Shown here: piece by piece, positions 6,133 to 9,221 of the stretch
Layout of the letters: each line of letters opens with the position of its first letter
Position numbering within the stretch: position 1 is the stretch's first letter
DNA from: Clostridiales bacterium UBA1752
Lineage (GTDB): Bacteria; Bacillota; Clostridia; Oscillospirales; CAG-382
Assembly (NCBI GenBank): GCA_002314835.1
Contig: DCHM01000025.1
Location: 1 to 9,221 of the forward strand
DNA length: 9,221 nt
Reading direction: 5' to 3'
Program-made: the position numbers and the translations under genes
The notes under the pieces: model-generated
The model's input: only the letters and a program-made list of their open reading frames with translations
Told to the model about the DNA's origin: nothing
The model's database searches: none

Positions 6133-6540
6133 ATGAATTACACGAGATTAAGCACAACACAAATAAACGACCTGTGGAGACTGCAGGTCGCATACAAATC
6201 AGCAATCGGAGAGGACTCACCTACTGCAGACGAGCCGAAGCGATAAAATCGGGGTGCGATAGAGTTTTACGGTGCTTGGGACGGTTCCAAACTCATCGGA
6301 TGCTGTTCCGTTTCAAAAGGATTCTCGACCTTTAACTACGCAAAAAGCGGAGTTTTTGAGGACTTTTATATCATTCCCGAATACAGACACAAGGGCGTCG
6401 CACATGAGCTTGTCAAATACGCTTTTGACAATAGCGGTGTCGAATCTCTGACCGTCGGCTGTGCCGACTGCGATTTGGGAATGTATAATGCACTAGGCTT
6501 TACTATTAAGCTCGGCAATCTGCTCGCATTTGACACATAA
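6133..6540 (+). pseudogene. GNAT-family N-acetyltransferase broken by an in-frame stop
   Basis: The frame starting at ATG 6133 (MNYTRLSTTQINDLWRLQVA...) meets TAA at 6244-6246, codon 38. It then stays open in the same frame to TAA at 6538-6540, 135 codons in all. The part after the stop has acetyltransferase features. AIEFYGAWDGSKLIGCCSV gives two typical central strands. FEDFYIIPEYRHKGVA contains the acetyl-CoA pyrophosphate-binding R-x-x-G-x-A loop, and MYNALGF is the usual C-terminal Y-x-x-x-G-F. No ATG, GTG or TTG lies between the stop and the catalytic core, so internal restart cannot rescue it. Neighbouring genes end with TAA, which argues against a recoded TAA. The start lies 24 bases after the tRNA-Glu terminator with only a weak AAAGGG, and no promoter fits. 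The substrate is unknown. A sequencing error is the main alternative. Confidence 0.82.
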
Positions 6541-6548
6541 ATAAACGC

Positions 6549-6579
6549 AAAAAGCACTTGTTGTCACAAGTGCTTTTTT
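6549..6579. terminator. bidirectional intrinsic terminator
   Basis: A perfect 13-base inverted repeat, AAAAAGCACTTGT (6549-6561) and its complement (6566-6578), with loop TGTC and a T-run in each direction. It separates the broken acetyltransferase frame from the minus-strand addA operon, whose last stop codon is at 6583-6581. Confidence 0.93.
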
Positions 6580-6580
6580 G

Positions 6581-6946
6581 TTATCCGTTTCTGCACCAAA
6601 CGCTGCAGATAATCTCGGGGATGCCGTCGTTATCGGCGGAATATTCGACTGTCAGATACACACCGTAGTTTTGCGTGATACCAAAGCTGAGCATCGGAGC
6701 AGCGGCGAGATAGCCTGCCATATTGCCTCTATCGTTTACTATCGGGAAAAGGTTGTTTTGCGGCGTGGTCGGATATAGAGTAGCCCCTACAAACGCGGTC
6801 TTTAACAGCTTTGCAGGCTCTCCGCATATCGAAGTGCCGCTTAAAGTGACTATTTCGATTAGCGTCGAATCGCTACGCGTACGGCTAAGCTCCTTTATTA
6901 TCTCATCCTTGTGATCGATGAGGGTTTGAGGCTCTATCTTATACAA
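6581..6946 (-). CDS. hypothetical protein coupled to addA
   Basis: A 121-residue soluble protein that I do not recognise. The start is TTG at 6946-6944: GGAGG (6957-6953) lies six bases upstream and no ATG or GTG is suitably placed. It overlaps the addA stop by eight bases (TTGTATAA), so translation is probably coupled to addA. Residues 8-21 form a charged helix (TLIDHKDEIIKELS). The rest is mixed strand and loop, with a Pro/Asn-rich centre (LYPTTPQNNLFPIVNDRGN, 57-75), a small-residue patch (GYLAAAP, 78-84) and a strand pair near the end (YGVYLTVEYS, 94-103). Cysteines are at 41, 114 and 118; the last two (CSVWC) are spaced like a redox or metal pair, but this is only suggestive. There is no signal peptide or membrane span. 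It is the last gene before the terminator. An accessory role to DNA repair is possible from position only. Confidence 0.78.
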   Translation of the reverse strand: MYKIEPQTLIDHKDEIIKELSRTRSDSTLIEIVTLSGTSICGEPAKLLKTAFVGATLYPTTPQNNLFPIVNDRGNMAGYLAAAPMLSFGITQNYGVYLTVEYSADNDGIPEIICSVWCRNG

Positions 6947-9221
6947 GAGGCACCTCCACCGCTCTGCCGAGACTGAAAGAATAAAGCAGTGCCTTGTGCA
7001 CAGGGCGTCCCATCATCTCGGATACCGCCTTGCAATAATAGCGTATCTGCAGTTTATGGCGCTCGATAAGACGGTCTGCCGCGTCTGAACCAAACACTCT
7101 GTCGGTCTTGTAGTCAACGACTACGATGCCGTCCTTTGTCTGATAAAAGCAGTCTATGACGCCTTGCACGAGCAGTTCCTCGTCTTTTGGGCCGCCGATT
7201 ATATTGCCTTTGTCGAGTATGGCAAATCGCTTTTCGCGCCAAACATGCGTGGCAGATTTGATTTCGGCATACAGCTCGCCTGCAAAAAACCTGTCAAGCT
7301 CTGTATAGTCGAGCATTTCATATTGCTTTTGGGTGATAAACCGCTCTGTCAACAGTCTGCCTGCCTCTGCCTTTGAGCCGCTTGAAGCGGCGTTTTGCAT
7401 ATTGCAAAACTGCATAAATAGATGGTTGGCGGTGCCTTTTTGACCTGCACTCGCCGTGTCGGACGCAAATGCAGGTACGGCGTGAGTAACGGTCTTTGTG
7501 CCGTACTCCTGCTCCTCGAGCAATCCTACGTGCAGCTGTGAAACGGATATTTTGGCAGGCATAGAGGTAGCCTCGGCATAAGGATATTTATAGCCGATAT
7601 TATCTGCTTTTAGTTCCTCGTTATTATTGGCTTCGGCGGTTTTGGGCTGATAAGAAAAGTCGTCGTAATCGGTAATATCCACGCGATTTACGTACGGCAG
7701 GTCTTGACCCTCCATAGCGCCGAGTATCCAGCCAAGCTCGCTGTTTGTGCCGGAGGATTTGGCCTTGGGCTTTTCGTCTTCCTTTTTTGGTACGATGCCC
7801 ACCAAATAAAGCCTGTCCTTGGCACGCGTCATGGCAACGTACAGCTTGCGCAGTTCCTCGGCCGTGCTCTCGGATTGGTATGCAAAAAGTGCCACCTTGC
7901 GTGACGGAGTGTCACGCTTTAGCCGCTTGTCGGGATAAAACAGCGTAAACGAAATGCCAGACCTGTATCCGATAAGCAAAGACGAGCTTTGGCTATTAAA
8001 CTTTTTGTCGGTGTTAGCCACAAAGCAGACTTTGTATTCGAGACCCTTGGACGCGTGTATCGACATCAGCTTGACGCAATCGGTGTCCTCGAGCTGAGCG
8101 CCCTTAACTCCTGCATTTTGGTCCGTCAAGCGCTCCATATAAGCTCTGAAAGCAGTAATGCCCTTAAAGCTACGCCCCTCGAATGCGGCGGCGTTTTGGT
8201 AAAGCTTCAGCAGGTTTGCACGCTGATGCTCACCCTCTGCCGAAGCGATGGCGAGCAAGCCGGAGGTTTCGTACAGATACCACAAAAACTTGTGCGTCTG
8301 CATACCGCAGGCTCGCATACGGTAGTCGTCTAAAAGGTGCAAAAAGTGACCTGCCTTTGCGATGAGGCTCGAGCGCGACTTTTGTACTTTGGCTATGCGG
8401 TAGCTGCCGCATAGAGTGACCTTATTACAGTGCCCTGCCGCCGCAAAAATGCGGACGCAGGTGATAAACGAATACGCGTTGTTGCTCTTGCGTATTTTAT
8501 AAAGCTCGTCGGCGTCAAATCCAAACATAGGCGAGCGCATCATCGAAAACAGCGCCACGTCGTCCGTGGGATTGTCGATAGCCGAAAGGCAGGCGAGCGC
8601 CATCGTCACCTCGGGCTTGTCCAAAAAGCCGGTCGAACGCATGACCTTATAAGGCACTCCGGCTCTCGCGAGCGCATGCTCGTAAGGCACGGAAACGCCC
8701 TTTAACGCCGAAAACAGCACAGCTATTTCGCCGTAAGCAACACCGCTCTTGACGAGGCGCTTTATTTCGGCGGCTATGTATCTCGCGCAGCTTTCGTCTG
8801 CGCTTTTTTGCTCTTTTTCTTTATACTCCGCGAGCGCAATAGTGACAGGCGCGTACTCGTCGCCAGACTTGCGTGCAAAGACGAGCTCCTCGTCCCTGTA
8901 TTCGCTCTCCATATCGGTGCCTGACGAGGCAAACGACGTTACAAAGTTTGTAAAATTGATTACGTTGCGTGCGCATCTGAAATTCTCTTTGAGGAATACG
9001 ACGTCGTTTTTGTCATCGTTTTTGTCACCGAAACGCTGTTTGTAACCCAAAAAGATGCTCGGATATGCGTTGCGGAACTTATAAATGCTCTGCTTGACGT
9101 CGCCGACCATAAACCTGTCGTCGTCTCTTGATAAGAGCGTAAAAATGCGGTCCTGCAGAGGGTTGACGTCCTGATATTCGTCGATAAATACCTGCTTAAA
9201 CGATATCCTCAGCATCCTGCA
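6939..9221 (-). CDS. addA: AddA, helicase-nuclease subunit A (N-terminal third missing at window edge)
   Basis: Part of the AddAB helicase-nuclease that processes double-strand DNA ends for RecA-dependent repair, the Firmicutes counterpart of RecBCD. About 760 residues are visible; family members are usually near 1,150-1,250, so the N-terminus with Walker A lies beyond the right edge, and ATG 9215 is not the true start. Counting from that Met: Walker B IDEYQD (11-16), motif III GDVKQSIYKFR (38-48), motif IV ENFRCARNVINF (77-88), motif V SIHASKGLEYKVCFV (385-399), motif VI LYVAMTRAKDRLYL (458-471). A linker follows, then a RecB-type nuclease with GTANHLF (594-600, His597), GVIDCFY (685-691, Asp688) and VVDYKTDR (699-706, Asp701, Lys703). 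The nuclease residues all appear intact. In Firmicutes addB normally precedes addA, so it may lie just outside. The stop overlaps the downstream hypothetical gene by eight bases. Confidence 0.95.
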   Translation of the reverse strand, partial: CRMLRISFKQVFIDEYQDVNPLQDRIFTLLSRDDDRFMVGDVKQSIYKFRNAYPSIFLGYKQRFGDKNDDKNDVVFLKENFRCARNVINFTNFVTSFASSGTDMESEYRDEELVFARKSGDEYAPVTIALAEYKEKEQKSADESCARYIAAEIKRLVKSGVAYGEIAVLFSALKGVSVPYEHALARAGVPYKVMRSTGFLDKPEVTMALACLSAIDNPTDDVALFSMMRSPMFGFDADELYKIRKSNNAYSFITCVRIFAAAGHCNKVTLCGSYRIAKVQKSRSSLIAKAGHFLHLLDDYRMRACGMQTHKFLWYLYETSGLLAIASAEGEHQRANLLKLYQNAAAFEGRSFKGITAFRAYMERLTDQNAGVKGAQLEDTDCVKLMSIHASKGLEYKVCFVANTDKKFNSQSSSLLIGYRSGISFTLFYPDKRLKRDTPSRKVALFAYQSESTAEELRKLYVAMTRAKDRLYLVGIVPKKEDEKPKAKSSGTNSELGWILGAMEGQDLPYVNRVDITDYDDFSYQPKTAEANNNEELKADNIGYKYPYAEATSMPAKISVSQLHVGLLEEQEYGTKTVTHAVPAFASDTASAGQKGTANHLFMQFCNMQNAASSGSKAEAGRLLTERFITQKQYEMLDYTELDRFFAGELYAEIKSATHVWREKRFAILDKGNIIGGPKDEELLVQGVIDCFYQTKDGIVVVDYKTDRVFGSDAADRLIERHKLQIRYYCKAVSEMMGRPVHKALLYSFSLGRAVEVPLV

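Noticed and set aside
6244..6246. TAA as a recoded sense codon (alternative genetic code or selenocysteine-like readthrough)
   Set aside because: yigZ, the ABC transporter, the unknown gene and addA all use TAA to stop here, and no recoding structure is evident after the codon. Inactivation is the simpler reading.
8037..8061. AddA motif V reading HASKGLEYK instead of the frequent HKSKGLEFP
   Set aside because: UvrD-family helicases vary at this second position (S, A and K all occur), and the core GLE is intact. I do not regard it as a defect.
1..9221. CRISPR arrays, insertion sequences, phage or toxin-antitoxin modules, or a new defence system
   Set aside because: No repeat-spacer pattern, terminal inverted repeats, transposase or integrase motifs were seen. 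AddA is a housekeeping repair enzyme and its neighbours are not defence-type genes.

Overview
The window looks like chromosomal DNA from a mid-GC member of the Clostridia (Bacillota). The main reasons are the monofunctional aspartokinase with its VVPSAPGKR-type N-terminus, an AddA-type (not RecBCD-type) recombination nuclease, a fused ABC ATPase/FtsX permease typical of that class, strong GGAGG ribosome sites, and TTGACA/TATAAT promoters preceded by A-tracts. No phage, plasmid, transposase or CRISPR sequence is visible. Most of the window is ordinary housekeeping and envelope gene content, and I found no convincing new multi-gene system.

Left part (1-2166): the 5' half of a tRNA-Arg(CCT) gene runs off the left edge on the minus strand behind a perfect consensus promoter. 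Divergent from it is a two-gene operon of aspartokinase (first step of the Lys/Thr/Met pathway) and a YigZ/IMPACT-family protein, joined by a 4-base overlap. A perfect bidirectional terminator closes this operon and the convergent one that follows.

Middle (2139-5706): a minus-strand operon holds an 882-residue ABC transporter with the ATPase fused to an FtsX/MacB-like permease, then a YhhN/TMEM86-like membrane protein one base downstream. The 173-base region upstream of the transporter carries three direct repeats of (C/T)GACA spaced exactly 10 bases apart over the likely promoter. This looks like an operator.

Right-centre (5707-6580): a divergent 76-residue protein (possibly DUF6514-like), a tRNA-Glu(CTC) with its own promoter and terminator, and a GNAT acetyltransferase reading frame broken by one in-frame TAA. 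The GNAT frame has no room for its own promoter. A second bidirectional terminator follows.

Right end (6581-9221): a minus-strand operon in which the C-terminal two thirds of AddA (helicase motifs plus PD-(D/E)XK nuclease) is followed by a TTG-started, overlapping 121-residue protein of unknown function. AddA continues past the right edge. The points most worth checking are the broken anticodon stem of the tRNA-Arg, the broken GNAT gene, the phased repeats, the C55 of tRNA-Glu, and the unknown protein coupled to addA.
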